DNA of 64,000 nucleotides from Allacma fusca (GCA_947179485.1 OX359246.1:45735632-45799631), one strand, 5' to 3'. Counted from the stretch's first letter, positions 34,866 through 46,492 are shown. Notes: a model not told the origin generated them from the letters alone. Numbers and translations are program-made.

Positions 34866-35637
34866 CCACTTGAACTACTGATAGACCGTACATGACTCTA
34901 CCAATAAAATTTTATTATTTTGAGTGCTTTATTTGTTGAAGCTTGGCTTGTTTGTTTCGAATAACAAAGCATTTGATAAAATCTCAGTGTGTGTTCGCTT
35001 CGGAGTATGAGTGATTACTGATGCATATGCATATAATTTCTTGGATGCTTAGAGCTAACAATAAGATCTCTTCCGCAGATTTCTTTGTGAAGAAGGGAAA
35101 ATATTAGTTCTTGCGTCGTCTGTTTGAGAAATGCATTCTGCCTAATACAATACAAGAACATAGCTAATACTATGCACAAGCTCAGCAGCATGAGTTGATG
35201 AGTTTATCAATTCAGAAATAATCGTACGAAATACATATACATAAAAATAATTTTGAGAACGAATGCAAAGCTATAGAATTTACTAATCAAGTGAAGTATT
35301 GACCTAATGAAAAAAAATCAAATATAAACGGAATTTTATTAATTACACGTGATGCATGTGGTTATTAAGACAGTGATTTAGTCATTGCAGTGTAAAGTAT
35401 TAAAGAGTACGACATAATTTAAAACATCGCACAAAGATTGCAATAAAAATATATCTGTACCATTTAATAACCTGAAAATGTAAATTGATTTACAGTAGTC
35501 CTAACACAGTCAACACTGCTGGGTGGTTAATTCGTTAAATATGATCGCATCAATTTTGCTTCGGCACTTATATGTGTTAATACGTGGTATCGGATAAAGT
35601 AATATATGAGAATGTACTGTACACTGTAAAGAATATT
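34866..35637. other. Intergenic region
   Basis: No gene. Around 35,175-35,200 there is a phrase (AGCTCAGCAGCATGAG) that recurs near 50,533 and 62,403 beside the receptor genes, so this may be another copy of that dispersed repeat. Confidence 0.4.
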
Positions 35638-36521
35638 TCGTCGCTGAAGAGGCAAAATGGAAAAAGGGATGTGCCACAAATGACGTCATCCAAAAATCTG
35701 GCAAATTACGACTGTCTGACTGGATGATCATTCGTCGTCAGAACTAAGGGTGACTGACTGTGTATGACGTCATTTATATATGTATACATGGGTGTAATAC
35801 AATGCCACAGGGTGTTTTATTATTCAAAACTGAGCTCGTTTGCAAAAATAATTATTAATTGCGATAACAATTAAACAGCTTTGTTTACCTCGTTTTCACT
35901 GTCGAGATTTTATTAGCCATCCTGATATCCATAATAAAAGTAGAAGATTAACAATGAGTAGTCTTTTGTGAGCAAGCGGGAAACAAAAATTATCAGTCAC
36001 TTGCAAAAATTATAGGTCAAAGGTCATCGGAAAGGGGTACAAAATTTGTTCAACGATTTGTTATGGGGGATGGGGAATTGAGAGATATAGCAAAACAACT
36101 GGGAACCGAAACACCGAAAGCGTAACTTGTCATGCAGAAGGACGTATGTTAGATTTATTAAAAGAATTCCTAATTCAAAAATTTGCTCAAATCGCCCGAA
36201 ATAATTTCATGCAACATCCAGTCAATGCTACTTATTACAGCTGCAAAAGAAAGCTTAAATAAATTGTGAAATTACAAAAGATGGCGAAATTATTATCTTA
36301 CACTATTGCAAAAATGTATCCACGTGTATTTATATGTGACCTTTATTTTTTAAGGTTAGTTGAACCTCCTTTAAGATCAATACTTCTGTTTAGAGAACGT
36401 GTTAACGTGGAAAGGTCTAACTATTTGATTACACTGACTCGGTAATTATCCTGATGATAGATATGCAAGAATTAATGATATTTAAAACTATTGCACGGAT
36501 TAATAGGATCGTATTTGATAT

Positions 36522-37057
36522 TATTAAGGTCAAGATGAGGTCACTCCATTTGAGTAACTTTCCAAACTTGACTAACTATGAATCGTGCTAAAAATGTAAT
36601 TAATTGGATGAAAGCAATTAATAAAAGTCTCAAATGTAATCCAGAGAATTATTGAATGAAACAACCCGAAGGCTGATTGTTTATTCAAAAATGAAACTGA
36701 AAACGAAATGATAATTACTTCAACAATAACTTCAGAAACTTAAAAATAGAACAATAGGGGAATCTCAGAGGATTCTAAAAATCAAACAGAAAGGAATAAC
36801 TCTCAGTCTAAGACTGAAGTTTGCAAATAAGATTTGCACACACTTTAACACTGTCGTGTGTGATTCATACATCATTACATCATTTCATAAGATGAGACGC
36901 GTCCAAAAGTGGAGCGTGAGAAGTCCCTCGTCAGGGATTCTTTACTCTGCTCTAGACGCAGCTAGAGCTGACCTTTAACACTAATAACAATTTTATTACA
37001 TGACTAAAATCAATTCTTACAACTACACTTCTTACAACTATGTATGTATACCTTACA
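36522..37057 (-). repeat. 3' LTR of gypsy-type retrotransposon
   Basis: 536 bp, same length as the LTR at 45,049-45,584. I found only one difference (an A/C near 37,013 versus 45,540). It is preceded by the target duplication ATAT (36,518-36,521). On the coding strand it begins TGTAAGG and ends CCTTAATA. Confidence 0.95.
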
Positions 37058-37423
37058 TCCCGGGGTCCGAGAAAAACATTTTGTCCTCAAAATGTGAACA
37101 ATTTTATCATGAATAAAATATAAATGACCAAAATTATGTCAAAATGATACCATAATAAGTACTTGTAAAGTACAAACCTGAAAATGATAGAGTAGATAGT
37201 TACAGCAAGAGAAAAAGAGAGAAAAAAGATTGGTTTTGTATTTTTCATCTATACTTACACTTGATAATTTACAAGGAAGACATTATCAAGTTTGCCTCAC
37301 AATCGGAAGCCACTTAAAACTATGACAATGTGATTAATTTCATAATTCTAAGTACCAAAAGCACTGACTAAAAATATTTTTAACACCACACTTTTATATA
37401 CACAAGCACTTTATTGATGAAAG

Positions 37424-39309
37424 TCAATAAGCACGGGGGAAGGTAACAACGGGAGCAGGATGCTGGGCGTTGTTATTATCTTCAGGAGTTGACACGAAGA
37501 CGGCCTGCTGGAGGTGTCCGTGTTGACGCGAAGAAGTGCGGCGGTAACGGTAACAACCGTAAATGATTAAAAGTAAACCAAAAAGAGTAAAGAAAACAAT
37601 ACCAGTTATGGAGAAAATTCTGAATTCCAAATTATAATCACCAGTGCCGAGGCCAACTTCAAGTTGAGGGGTTGGAATGACGGCAGGGATGACTGGAAGT
37701 TTGAAAGACTGCTCTTGTGCAGTCGGAGGGGCTGGAGTAGCTTGGGTGGACTTTATGACGCTCTCGAAATTGAAAGTTTTAGGGTCGGCAATCAGCATGA
37801 GTTGGAGCAACTTGAAATCTTGTATGGCTTGATCCATGGGAGACAAGGTCACGTTAGGGCTGAAATTAATACTTTCACTCGCACTAGTAACATCTTCTTT
37901 GAGAAGTTGATGAGGAGGAAGGTTTTGATTGAAGGTATTAGAAGGTGAAGGCACAAAATCAAGCACTTTAGCAATTACGGGAGGAGCAAGCACAAAACCG
38001 GCTCCAAGAGCCATCACTTTTAATGCATTAGCACGTTTTTTCTTATTTATGTCAGTGAGAAAAGGATTTGGGGCAACTTTAGAATGAAGCGTGTTAATAC
38101 TTACTGACCTTTGAGGAGGAATTACCAACTTTTGGTTGGAAAGAGCCTGTTGCTTGTTCATTTTGGAGAGACTGAATCCATGTGTGAGGGATGGTAAGCT
38201 GTTCCATCCTCCGGGCGGGGGCAGTGGGGCCGCTCCGCCGGAGCAGATGAGGAAGAAAACACAGAGCGTGGTGAACTTTGTGGAGAGGCCACAAATTCTC
38301 CTCTGTCGTTTAGCAGGAACTGTTGAGACATATGTGACTGAGTCATCTGAGGAGTCCCCGGAAGGTGGGACGATAATTCCCGGGGATGAGGCGGATTCTC
38401 CGAAGAGGGCGGAGGCCGGCTCATCATGCTCGTTGTGGAAGAAACTGTCGTGGACGGAAGTCCCGAACGGAGCACTTCGAAGGAGGGAAGGCGATATGCA
38501 GGAGACTCGTTCCGCACGCGAATTGGATCGCTTTGAGCGGGTCGGATTAATGACAGGTTTTTGAACTGACACTGGGGGTGAGTCACTTTTGGGGTGGAAA
38601 AATTTTGACACGCCGGAGGTACCGGGTTGGGGTGAATCTCTGGCGGAACTACTAAAAACTGAGCTCACGAGTGACTCGGAGCTGACATTTGAATAGGCGG
38701 GCGACTGTGGCAATGATATTTCGCGTTTGTCAAAGGACTCGAGGTAGGGAGCAACTTCCGTTGTTTCGGAACTGCCTTGAGATGCTCGAGTGTTGACTGG
38801 GTAAAAACTTCGATGTGGATTTGAGGGTCCACTAAAATCACTGGAGTGGACAGAACGAATTCCGCTGGGGAATCCCTCATTTGATGCAACAATTGTTTCC
38901 ATGTTATAGCCTGGCGGTACGCTGCCGCACAATAAGCACCTCTCAATTGATCTATGAGCAAGGGCACAACACTGGGTAACACAAGTCCCAGGGCGACGTG
39001 ACGAAAAGTTCTGGAGTAGATGGGAACTGAACAATCCGTTGCAGCAATGACTTGTCCAGTTGCATCCGAAAACTGAAGGGGAAAATTTTTTACAATACAC
39101 TCGGCCACCGGACAATAAACTGGGATATTGGATGGAGTAGGGAGTGTAACCGAAGCTAACTGCGACCAAGGGTTCTCTCCTAATTTGAAAATTGGCCTGA
39201 CTCCCAGCGTAGTCATAGGAGTCAGTTGGCCTTGGAGAGTGGGATATTGCGGGGGTGCTGGAGAGTTGGGGGATGAAGAATTCATGACGATGCATGTGTA
39301 AAACGACAC
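37424..39309 (-). CDS. Envelope-like region of gypsy element (third/fourth ORF)
   Basis: Downstream of pol two minus-strand frames overlap. One frame is open from 39,309 to 38,665 (214 residues, cysteine-containing and globular-looking). After a stop the same frame is open again at 38,586-38,158. The other frame runs open to 37,424. Its last about 250 residues carry a hydrophobic stretch near SGGAA, an alanine/glycine-rich hydrophobic stretch (VMALGAGFVLAPPVIA), and a strong transmembrane helix about 60-90 residues before the end, followed by a basic cytoplasmic tail. That layout is typical of envelope-like proteins of insect errantivirus-like elements. Which exons or frames are joined in the mature mRNA is not evident, and I do not attempt a joined product. 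Similarity to a specific envelope family is not established. Confidence 0.55.
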
Positions 39310-39341
39310 AGTAGGGCAACTAAAGTAAGTATAGCAAAAAT

Positions 39342-42300
39342 TTATACACGTTTGGCTTTATCAATCAATCGCTGAGATTTTCGCACCGGAAGTGGGAGTT
39401 TAGATGGAGACGAAACTTTGCATAAAACTGGAACACGAGTCGCACTTTCAGAAGATGATGATGGAGTGGAAATGTCAGGAGAGTCGGAGGAGTGAAAATG
39501 ACTGAGCCAAGAGTTAAACTCATCTTGGTCATCACTTGTGTATACATACTCAGGGTGTATTATACCATTACCTAAATCTAAACTTATAAGCTTGAGCTGT
39601 GAAAGATGACACCGGACATTAGGTCGCAACCTTTGAGAAGGGAATGTTAAAACTAGCTCAGCATTATTGTTCTTATCTATACTTACAATTGTATAGGGGC
39701 CTATCCACCTACAGAGTAATTTATCGGAAAGACCAACTTTACGCTGTGGTAAGTAAAATCTAACGTGGGAACCAACTTTATATTCAAAGGGTCTGTATTG
39801 CGCATCAAACTTTTCCTTGGCCTGAATCTGAGCTTTGCGAATTAATTGAGCAATTCGCTGATGCATAATTTTTACTTGATTCGGACTCAACTGAGTAATA
39901 CTTAAAAGGGAATTAGGGATCGAGTTTAGCATGGGAGCTGGAGGCTGGCGCCCGAAAAACGCTTGGAAAGGGGAAATTTTTGTAACCGAATGCTCACTGG
40001 TATTGTAAGCAGCAATTACATATGGAACATATACGTCCCAATTATCTTGATTATCGGAAACAAACTTACTAAGCATTATTGCTAAAGTTTGGTTCACTCT
40101 TTCCACGGCTCCATGAGACCGGGGGTGAAAGGGCACACTAAAATTATGAGTAATGTTAAATTGTTGTGTTAACTTTTGCACAACTGCCGACTTAAATTCA
40201 GCGGCACCATCAGAAATTAATGTGGACATGCCTGGAAAAGTTAAAATAAATTGCTCGAGATGCATGGAAACATTCGCAGCATCTTTGACAGGAAGCAATG
40301 AAACATGAACCCATTTTGTAAACAAGTCTGTTAAAACTAATACATATTTATTACCTCTAGGTGTTTCTTTAAAGGGGCCTAATAAATCCATCGCGTAAGT
40401 ACTAGCGGGGATTTTTATGGGAATTATTTTAAGACTGTCCATCCGTAGACGAGTCTGATGTTGGCGACTTTGGCACTCGGGGCATTGTGAGCAATGCTTG
40501 AAAGTGTCCGCGGTCATGGATCGCCACCAATAATAGGGACGGATCCTTGCCAAACATCTACGAAAACTGAGATGACCTGCTAAGGGATGATTATGGGCAT
40601 TATGTAATAATGTGGGAATCAAGGCCTTAGGAACTAAAAGTAAATTAGGTTGCCTAGGATTAAACTGAATAAAATACACACCATCACTATTCGAAGTAAC
40701 TTTTGAGCGCTTTTTTGTTAATAATCTCTGCAAAACAGGATCAATAGCTTGAGCATGTTTCAAGTCGTCAGGATTAATTAACGGATCAAAAGGAGTAATG
40801 AGAGAGGAAATAAAACCAGGTAAAATCAAATCCTCCTCAGATTGTGTGTCACTAGACAGGGCATATGGACAACGGGAGACGCCATCCACATTCCTGTGGA
40901 GAGAGCCTTTTTTATAACGTATCACATACCTATATTCCTGTAATATTATAGACATTTTTGTAAGTCTAGCAGTAGGGTCACGCTGACACTTTAAAAAGCA
41001 TAATGCATGATGGTCAGTAACAATTGTAAAAGGCTTTAAAAATAAAAATTCACGTAACTTTTTCGTGGAAAATACAACATCAAGACATTCTTTCTCAGTG
41101 ACACTCCAATTTTTCTCCGTAGGAGTGAGTGCACGAGAGACATAATAAACGGGATGCTCTCCATCCTCAAACTGTTGGTGGAGAATCCCTGCAATTGCAA
41201 GGTTGCTCGCATCCGTGTACAATAAACATGGAAGATTCTCATCATAATGTCTCAACACAGGGGCTTTACACACGGCCTGTTTGAGATTTTCAAAAGACTC
41301 ATCACAATCCTTGGACCAATGGTACAAAGAATGTTTTTTGAGTAAGCTCTGCAATGGAGCTGCAATCTGAGCAAAACCTAAAATAAATCTTCGGTAATAA
41401 CCTATAGTGCCCAAAAATTTTCTAAGAGTATCTAAATTATTGGGCTTCGGCTGGCGCATTATAGCAGCCACTTTAGCCGGTTCCGTTGTTAATCCTTGTT
41501 GGGTCAAATAAAATCCGAAAATAATATGTTCTTGCATAGCAAAATTACATTTCCATGGACTGAGTCGAAAATTAACTCGGGATAAAGCTTGAAAAACTAA
41601 TTCAAGAGCGACTAAATGAGAAGGAAAATCACGACTGTATGGAATTATATCATCTATATATGATACAGCATGTGTATAGCGTAAGCGTCCCAAAGTTGCT
41701 ATAGCTAATTTTTGAAAATAGGCCGGAGCATTTTTGAGACCGAAACATACGCGGAGGTACATATATATACCAAATTCTGTAATAATAGCGCATAAATGTC
41801 TATCATCAGGATGAATCAGAGCCTGATAATAGCCGCTAAATAAATCCAAGGGGGAAAAATACTTTGCATGTCGGAGCTGAAAAAGTAAATCATCAATACG
41901 GGGAAGAGGAAATAACTCATCTTTAGTGATTTTGTTTAACTTTGTAAAATCACACACTAATCTCCATTTATTTAATTTTTGTCGAACTAAAAACACTGGG
42001 GTTGAATAATTGGAAGACTCACACGGGACTATAATATTAGCCTGTATGAGTTTGTCAAGTTCACCTTTTAATATTTCACGTTCAAGGGGACTAAGTCTAT
42101 ACGGTTTGGACTGAACTGGAACATCCGAGTTCAACTGTATACGCATAGGAGGGAGAATGCAAGCCTGTAAATCATTAATGCTCCATGCAAAAAGATAAGA
42201 ATACCGATTTAAAAGTTGAATAATAGCATGACGCTGGTCTGGGGTAAGTTGAGAATTAATATTGATAACTGAAAGTTGTTCAGCAGTCAATGGTTTAATT

Positions 42301-43301
42301 TCAGAGGGAATAACAGGGACAGAAGAGAGGGCTTGAACAAACTCATACCGTTGTGAGTAACCTAAAATTGTGCCCGCAACAATAAGTTGAGGAGAGCGAG
42401 ACACATTGGAAGCCAATAAAACATTTTTATTATGGTTGATGACAGGGGGAAAAATAACTTGAAGTTGTTTTTCTACTGTAGGGCTGGGAATGAACGCACA
42501 TGAATGAGTGGAATTCATATCAGTGGTTGGAATGTACATTTGACGTCGAGGGGGAAGGTTAATGGTAAACAAGGACTTCACTGGTAAGGAACATCCACAT
42601 TCCACTGAGCACACTTCATTGTATGCATGACTACGAAGATAATGGGTCACTTGTGAATTATACATAATACTACGACTAACATCTACAACCAATGTGTATT
42701 GTTTGAGAAATGCACACCCTAAAATGAATGAGGGGGTGAGAGTATCCAACACATGAGCTGTAGTCGTATAATTAATATTATCTAATTTAAAACACAAAGT
42801 TACTACACTGGAAGTTTTAAGTTTGGTTTTATCGGCGGTCATAATATGACAGGGAGGGCCTGGTAAAATTTTACACTCAGCTGGCACTGCACGTCGTAAA
42901 ATTAATGTATGTGTAGCACCAGTATCAACTAAAGCATCAATTGTCACTGAGGTAAAATAGCACATGATGTAGGGGCAATGTGTAGCACTTAATACATTTA
43001 CAGAGGGTAAGTAATCTGTGGGTATGACTGTAGAGTGGGATTTGCTTGAACTTGCTGGGGAACTGCAGCCTGTTGAGGAGGCGCAAAAGCAAGTTCCACT
43101 CTTTGAACATTCTGGCGATTGTTGGGATTGTAATTGTTGTTGCGGCGGTAATTGTTGTTTTGGTAATTCCGTTGACCATTGTTGCGGTTCTGGAATTGTT
43201 GTCGATTTTGATTGTTTTGGGGACCCTGGTTCTGATTGTTGGGTCCCCGCTGCCCATTTCCCGACCGACAGTCGCGAGCAAAATGACCAAATTTGTTGCA
43301 A
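39342..43301 (-). CDS. pol: Pol polyprotein of gypsy-type retrotransposon
   Basis: 1319 codons, intact. Order: aspartic protease (DTG at 126-128), reverse transcriptase (about 390-570; catalytic YIDD at 548-551), RNase H (begins near TDASNLAIAG), and integrase with an HHCC zinc-binding region (HNHPLAGHLSFRRC and CSQCPEC), then catalytic Asp in MDLLGPF, Asp in SDGAAEF and Glu in GAVERVN. The PR-RT-RH-IN order is that of Ty3/gypsy elements. The frame is -1 relative to gag, and the two overlap between 43,301 and 42,998, so Pol is presumably made by frameshifting. I see no textbook slippery heptamer. A low-complexity Gln/Ser-rich stretch forms the first 90 residues. The element is likely autonomous. 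Confidence 0.95.
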   Translation of the reverse strand: MQQIWSFCSRLSVGKWAAGTQQSEPGSPKQSKSTTIPEPQQWSTELPKQQLPPQQQLQSQQSPECSKSGTCFCASSTGCSSPASSSKSHSTVIPTDYLPSVNVLSATHCPYIMCYFTSVTIDALVDTGATHTLILRRAVPAECKILPGPPCHIMTADKTKLKTSSVVTLCFKLDNINYTTTAHVLDTLTPSFILGCAFLKQYTLVVDVSRSIMYNSQVTHYLRSHAYNEVCSVECGCSLPVKSLFTINLPPRRQMYIPTTDMNSTHSCAFIPSPTVEKQLQVIFPPVINHNKNVLLASNVSRSPQLIVAGTILGYSQRYEFVQALSSVPVIPSEIKPLTAEQLSVININSQLTPDQRHAIIQLLNRYSYLFAWSINDLQACILPPMRIQLNSDVPVQSKPYRLSPLEREILKGELDKLIQANIIVPCESSNYSTPVFLVRQKLNKWRLVCDFTKLNKITKDELFPLPRIDDLLFQLRHAKYFSPLDLFSGYYQALIHPDDRHLCAIITEFGIYMYLRVCFGLKNAPAYFQKLAIATLGRLRYTHAVSYIDDIIPYSRDFPSHLVALELVFQALSRVNFRLSPWKCNFAMQEHIIFGFYLTQQGLTTEPAKVAAIMRQPKPNNLDTLRKFLGTIGYYRRFILGFAQIAAPLQSLLKKHSLYHWSKDCDESFENLKQAVCKAPVLRHYDENLPCLLYTDASNLAIAGILHQQFEDGEHPVYYVSRALTPTEKNWSVTEKECLDVVFSTKKLREFLFLKPFTIVTDHHALCFLKCQRDPTARLTKMSIILQEYRYVIRYKKGSLHRNVDGVSRCPYALSSDTQSEEDLILPGFISSLITPFDPLINPDDLKHAQAIDPVLQRLLTKKRSKVTSNSDGVYFIQFNPRQPNLLLVPKALIPTLLHNAHNHPLAGHLSFRRCLARIRPYYWWRSMTADTFKHCSQCPECQSRQHQTRLRMDSLKIIPIKIPASTYAMDLLGPFKETPRGNKYVLVLTDLFTKWVHVSLLPVKDAANVSMHLEQFILTFPGMSTLISDGAAEFKSAVVQKLTQQFNITHNFSVPFHPRSHGAVERVNQTLAIMLSKFVSDNQDNWDVYVPYVIAAYNTSEHSVTKISPFQAFFGRQPPAPMLNSIPNSLLSITQLSPNQVKIMHQRIAQLIRKAQIQAKEKFDAQYRPFEYKVGSHVRFYLPQRKVGLSDKLLCRWIGPYTIVSIDKNNNAELVLTFPSQRLRPNVRCHLSQLKLISLDLGNGIIHPEYVYTSDDQDEFNSWLSHFHSSDSPDISTPSSSSESATRVPVLCKVSSPSKLPLPVRKSQRLIDKAKRV

Positions 43302-44500
43302 TTATAGCATTGGAGCCCACGAGCAGGGTTGGGATTATTATTATTACCGTTATTTTGATTATTATTGTTACGAGGAGTACCATTATTATTATTTCTACCA
43401 CCGCCTCGTCCGCGACGATTATTATTACGTTGAGCAGGTGGGTTACCATTTAATGCGTTAACTTGAGCATGTGGGGCATCAGATGTAGTTAACTTTTTGA
43501 TTTGTTCTTCCAAAGCGAATAATTTAGCAGTAGTATCGGGCATGGGAGTAGCTTCTTGTTGAAATTCACGATGCTCGCAAAATCTAACAAGGGCTGCGAT
43601 ACTTGTAAAACTCAAGCCGCTAGTAGCTTGGGCGTATTTTGGGAGTAGTCCCGAAATGCCCCAAGCCACTCTATCAGCAACGGGCATGTTTGCATCATAA
43701 CGGGAACAAAGTGTATCCATAGCATACAAAAATTTTGCACATGACTCTTTTTCTACCTGAACTTTTGATTTAAGTTGGTGCAAATAAACTTGACGGCTTT
43801 TACCGTATCTCTCTCGAAGAGCTGTATACATAGTGGGAATATCTACTACAGTGGAACCTGCACGTCTAATTTCACCCTGTAGCCAAAGAAATGGATCAGG
43901 CAATAATAAATTGGGGAGATTATTTTGTAACTCCGCCCAATCCCATTTAAGTAAACCAATAATCCGCTCCAAATCCATAATAAAATCAAAAACATCATGA
44001 TTCGCCGGATCAAACTGATTAGTTTTCTTAAAATTAAGAAAAGAATTCGCTGGAGGGGTTTGAATCACAATCGTAGGCGGAACAGTCGTCGCCATTTTAT
44101 TCGTATGATAATAAACTGTTGAAAAATAACCACTAGGTTCTTGAAATAAATCACATAAATTTATTACCGGAGGTGGGATCTTAAATTTACGAGAAGCACG
44201 TTTTGCATTTTTCTGCGAAGCACTTTGAGTAAAACTAGCACTAGGGGTAGGTTTAGTAGTTTTGGTTTTAAGGGGTGGAATTAATGGAACAGTTGTAGTA
44301 GTTGGAGGAGTCTGAGCTGTGCTACTGGAAACTGTAGTTACAGGTTGGCGCTTACGAGCAGCCTTTAAAACCTTAGCTAATTGATCTTTATCTAAAATAT
44401 CAGGGTTAGAATTTGAACGAGTTGAACGCCCTTGAGGCGGAGGTGAAATTGATGACTGAGATGCAAGGGGTTTCTTTGGAGGCTGTTTTGAGCCAGACAT
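42998..44500 (-). CDS. gag: Gag polyprotein of gypsy-type retrotransposon
   Basis: 500 residues. The N-terminus (1-110) is basic and proline/threonine-rich. A capsid-like helical region covers about 155-320, and an Asn/Arg/Gly-rich linker follows. One CCHC zinc knuckle CYNCNKFGHFARDC lies at 398-411. The C-terminus is rich in Asn/Gln. It assembles particles and binds the genomic RNA. It is the first ORF after the 5' LTR, and overlaps pol by about 300 bases. Confidence 0.95.
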   Translation of the reverse strand: MSGSKQPPKKPLASQSSISPPPQGRSTRSNSNPDILDKDQLAKVLKAARKRQPVTTVSSSTAQTPPTTTTVPLIPPLKTKTTKPTPSASFTQSASQKNAKRASRKFKIPPPVINLCDLFQEPSGYFSTVYYHTNKMATTVPPTIVIQTPPANSFLNFKKTNQFDPANHDVFDFIMDLERIIGLLKWDWAELQNNLPNLLLPDPFLWLQGEIRRAGSTVVDIPTMYTALRERYGKSRQVYLHQLKSKVQVEKESCAKFLYAMDTLCSRYDANMPVADRVAWGISGLLPKYAQATSGLSFTSIAALVRFCEHREFQQEATPMPDTTAKLFALEEQIKKLTTSDAPHAQVNALNGNPPAQRNNNRRGRGGGRNNNNGTPRNNNNQNNGNNNNPNPARGLQCYNCNKFGHFARDCRSGNGQRGPNNQNQGPQNNQNRQQFQNRNNGQRNYQNNNYRRNNNYNPNNRQNVQRVELAFAPPQQAAVPQQVQANPTLQSYPQITYPL

Positions 44501-45030
44501 AAAAAACCATAATTATTTACGTACCTTTTTCCAGTAAAACATCAGTAAGTCTTGATATGACCAAAATAATAAATCATTTAAACACTTGGACAGGAAAATC
44601 ACTCTGTCAAAACAACACACACAGGAAAATCTTCTGTGGAAAACTTGAAAGCAGGTAAAGGTCCTCTGCAAAAATCCAGTAAGGCAGGCAAATCCTCTGC
44701 AAAATCTTGTACGGGCAGGCAAATCCTCTGCTTAGTATGACTCAATCCTCGGAACCTCCGTGGGCCAGGAGAGTAGAATCGGGGGTAGTCCAAGACAGCT
44801 TTTGTCGCCACTTGGGCCACCTGACTTCAGTAGTTGCAATCTACAAGTCCTTAAAAAAAAATTCTCGAGACGGGAATAAAATCAACCGTTAGACAAACCT
44901 CATGTTAAAATTCAATCGCAAATGAATGTCAAAATCTCAAACTTATTGCTTAATTATTGCGCTTTTAACCCGGGGAGCCTAATCTGAGAGCTATTCGGGT
45001 GACTTATTCACGGGCAAACGGGTGAAAAGT
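44501..45030 (-). other. 5' untranslated leader of gypsy element
   Basis: Lies between the primer-binding site and the gag start. It shows tandem phrases related to AAATCCTCTGC (about 44,630-44,740). No gene is supported. Confidence 0.6.
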
Positions 45031-45048
45031 CTTTGACATGGGCCACCA
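45031..45048 (-). promoter_or_regulatory. Primer-binding site of gypsy element
   Basis: Immediately after the 5' LTR the coding strand reads TGGTGGCCCATGTCAAAG. The TGG start is what a tRNA 3' CCA would pair with, and it fixes the LTR boundary. The priming tRNA is not identified. Confidence 0.75.
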
Positions 45049-45584
45049 TATTAAGGTCAAGATGAGGTCACTCCATTTGAGTAACTTTCCAAACTTGACT
45101 AACTATGAATCGTGCTAAAAATGTAATTAATTGGATGAAAGCAATTAATAAAAGTCTCAAATGTAATCCAGAGAATTATTGAATGAAACAACCCGAAGGC
45201 TGATTGTTTATTCAAAAATGAAACTGAAAACGAAATGATAATTACTTCAACAATAACTTCAGAAACTTAAAAATAGAACAATAGGGGAATCTCAGAGGAT
45301 TCTAAAAATCAAACAGAAAGGAATAACTCTCAGTCTAAGACTGAAGTTTGCAAATAAGATTTGCACACACTTTAACACTGTCGTGTGTGATTCATACATC
45401 ATTACATCATTTCATAAGATGAGACGCGTCCAAAAGTGGAGCGTGAGAAGTCCCTCGTCAGGGATTCTTTACTCTGCTCTAGACGCAGCTAGAGCTGACC
45501 TTTAACACTAATAACAATTTTATTACATGACTAAAATCACTTCTTACAACTACACTTCTTACAACTATGTATGTATACCTTACA
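45049..45584 (-). repeat. 5' LTR of gypsy-type retrotransposon
   Basis: 536 bp, nearly identical to 36,522-37,057 and followed by the target duplication ATAT (45,585-45,588). The near-identity implies a recent insertion. The promoter must lie in this LTR, but no core element was identified. Confidence 0.95.
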
Positions 45585-46492
45585 ATATTAAATGTTTGCA
45601 CATTTTTTAATTGATTTGTAAGCACCACTACAGTTTTATAACATTCGGTAAATGGTGAGTGCGCTACTTGCCCGAAGACGCATGTATTAATATTTGTTTA
45701 CATTGGACCTTTTGATCTCCTTAGGTAAAATATCTATTTAACGGACGTTGTTTTGAAGAAGAGCGGGTCAGTCTTTTGATCTGAGGAAATGTAAACAGAT
45801 CACAGATGTACAAAAATGCTTACACATACTTCTCCGGTAGGTGAGGCACTAAATAGTTTCTTTGTACAACTTTTAGTTTCCAAAATGCGTCAATAAATCC
45901 TCCTGGTTAGGGATAGCCAGTAAGGATTTTCGATGCTGAATTCGTTATTAAAACGTACGAATTCATACGAGATTTGATGGGAGAGTAACAGAGTGATCGG
46001 GTTAAATAGAGCGGAAAAATGATGTCATGTTGTGAAGACAGGGCTGACTGAGTACATCATGTTAAATCATACGCGGACAATATGACTGACTAAATGCATG
46101 ACGTCATTTGTGGCATATCCCTAAGTGCAATTTCGACTAGAAGCAAAATGGTCTACATGCCTTTTTCCATAAAGGCAAAACGGAATAGTTGCAAGCTTTC
46201 CTGAAAGCAAAATGAACTACATGCAGTTTTCACTAAAAGCAAAATGGTCTACATGCGTTTATACTTTCATAATGGCCATTCTGCTTTAAAGCGAAATTGT
46301 ATGTAGACCATTTTGCTTTTAGACGGAATTGTAAGTAGACCATACTGCTTTTAAAACTTGCTGCATCTATTCCATTTTGCATTTAGTAAAACTGCATGTA
46401 GAACATTTTGATTTTAATCGAAAATGCAAGTATTCCATTTTGCCTCTTCAGCGACGATTTGTCCTTTATAATAAGCTGCAAGTTAAAATATC

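Larger units (their letters stand above)
35638..46457. mobile_element. TIR element hosting the gypsy insertion
   Basis: The ends are inverted copies of TCGTCGCTGAAGAGGCAAAA, one base different from the TIR at 11,295-12,141. A second inverted pair inside it includes AATGACGTCATT-type palindromes at about 35,680 and 46,100. The right end has arrays of AAAATGGTCTACATGC. Without the retrotransposon it would be about 1.75 kb. No transposase is recognised. The flanking dinucleotide is TT on both sides. Confidence 0.65.

Noticed and set aside
38136-38564. 142-aa plus-strand frame opposite the envelope-like region, and similar + frames at 43,018-43,461
   Set aside because: Antisense shadows of low-complexity retroelement coding sequence, without any recognisable domain.
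42937-43449. 170-aa minus-strand frame rich in Ile and Thr
   Set aside because: It is the alternative frame of the Asn/Gln-rich end of gag and carries no domain.
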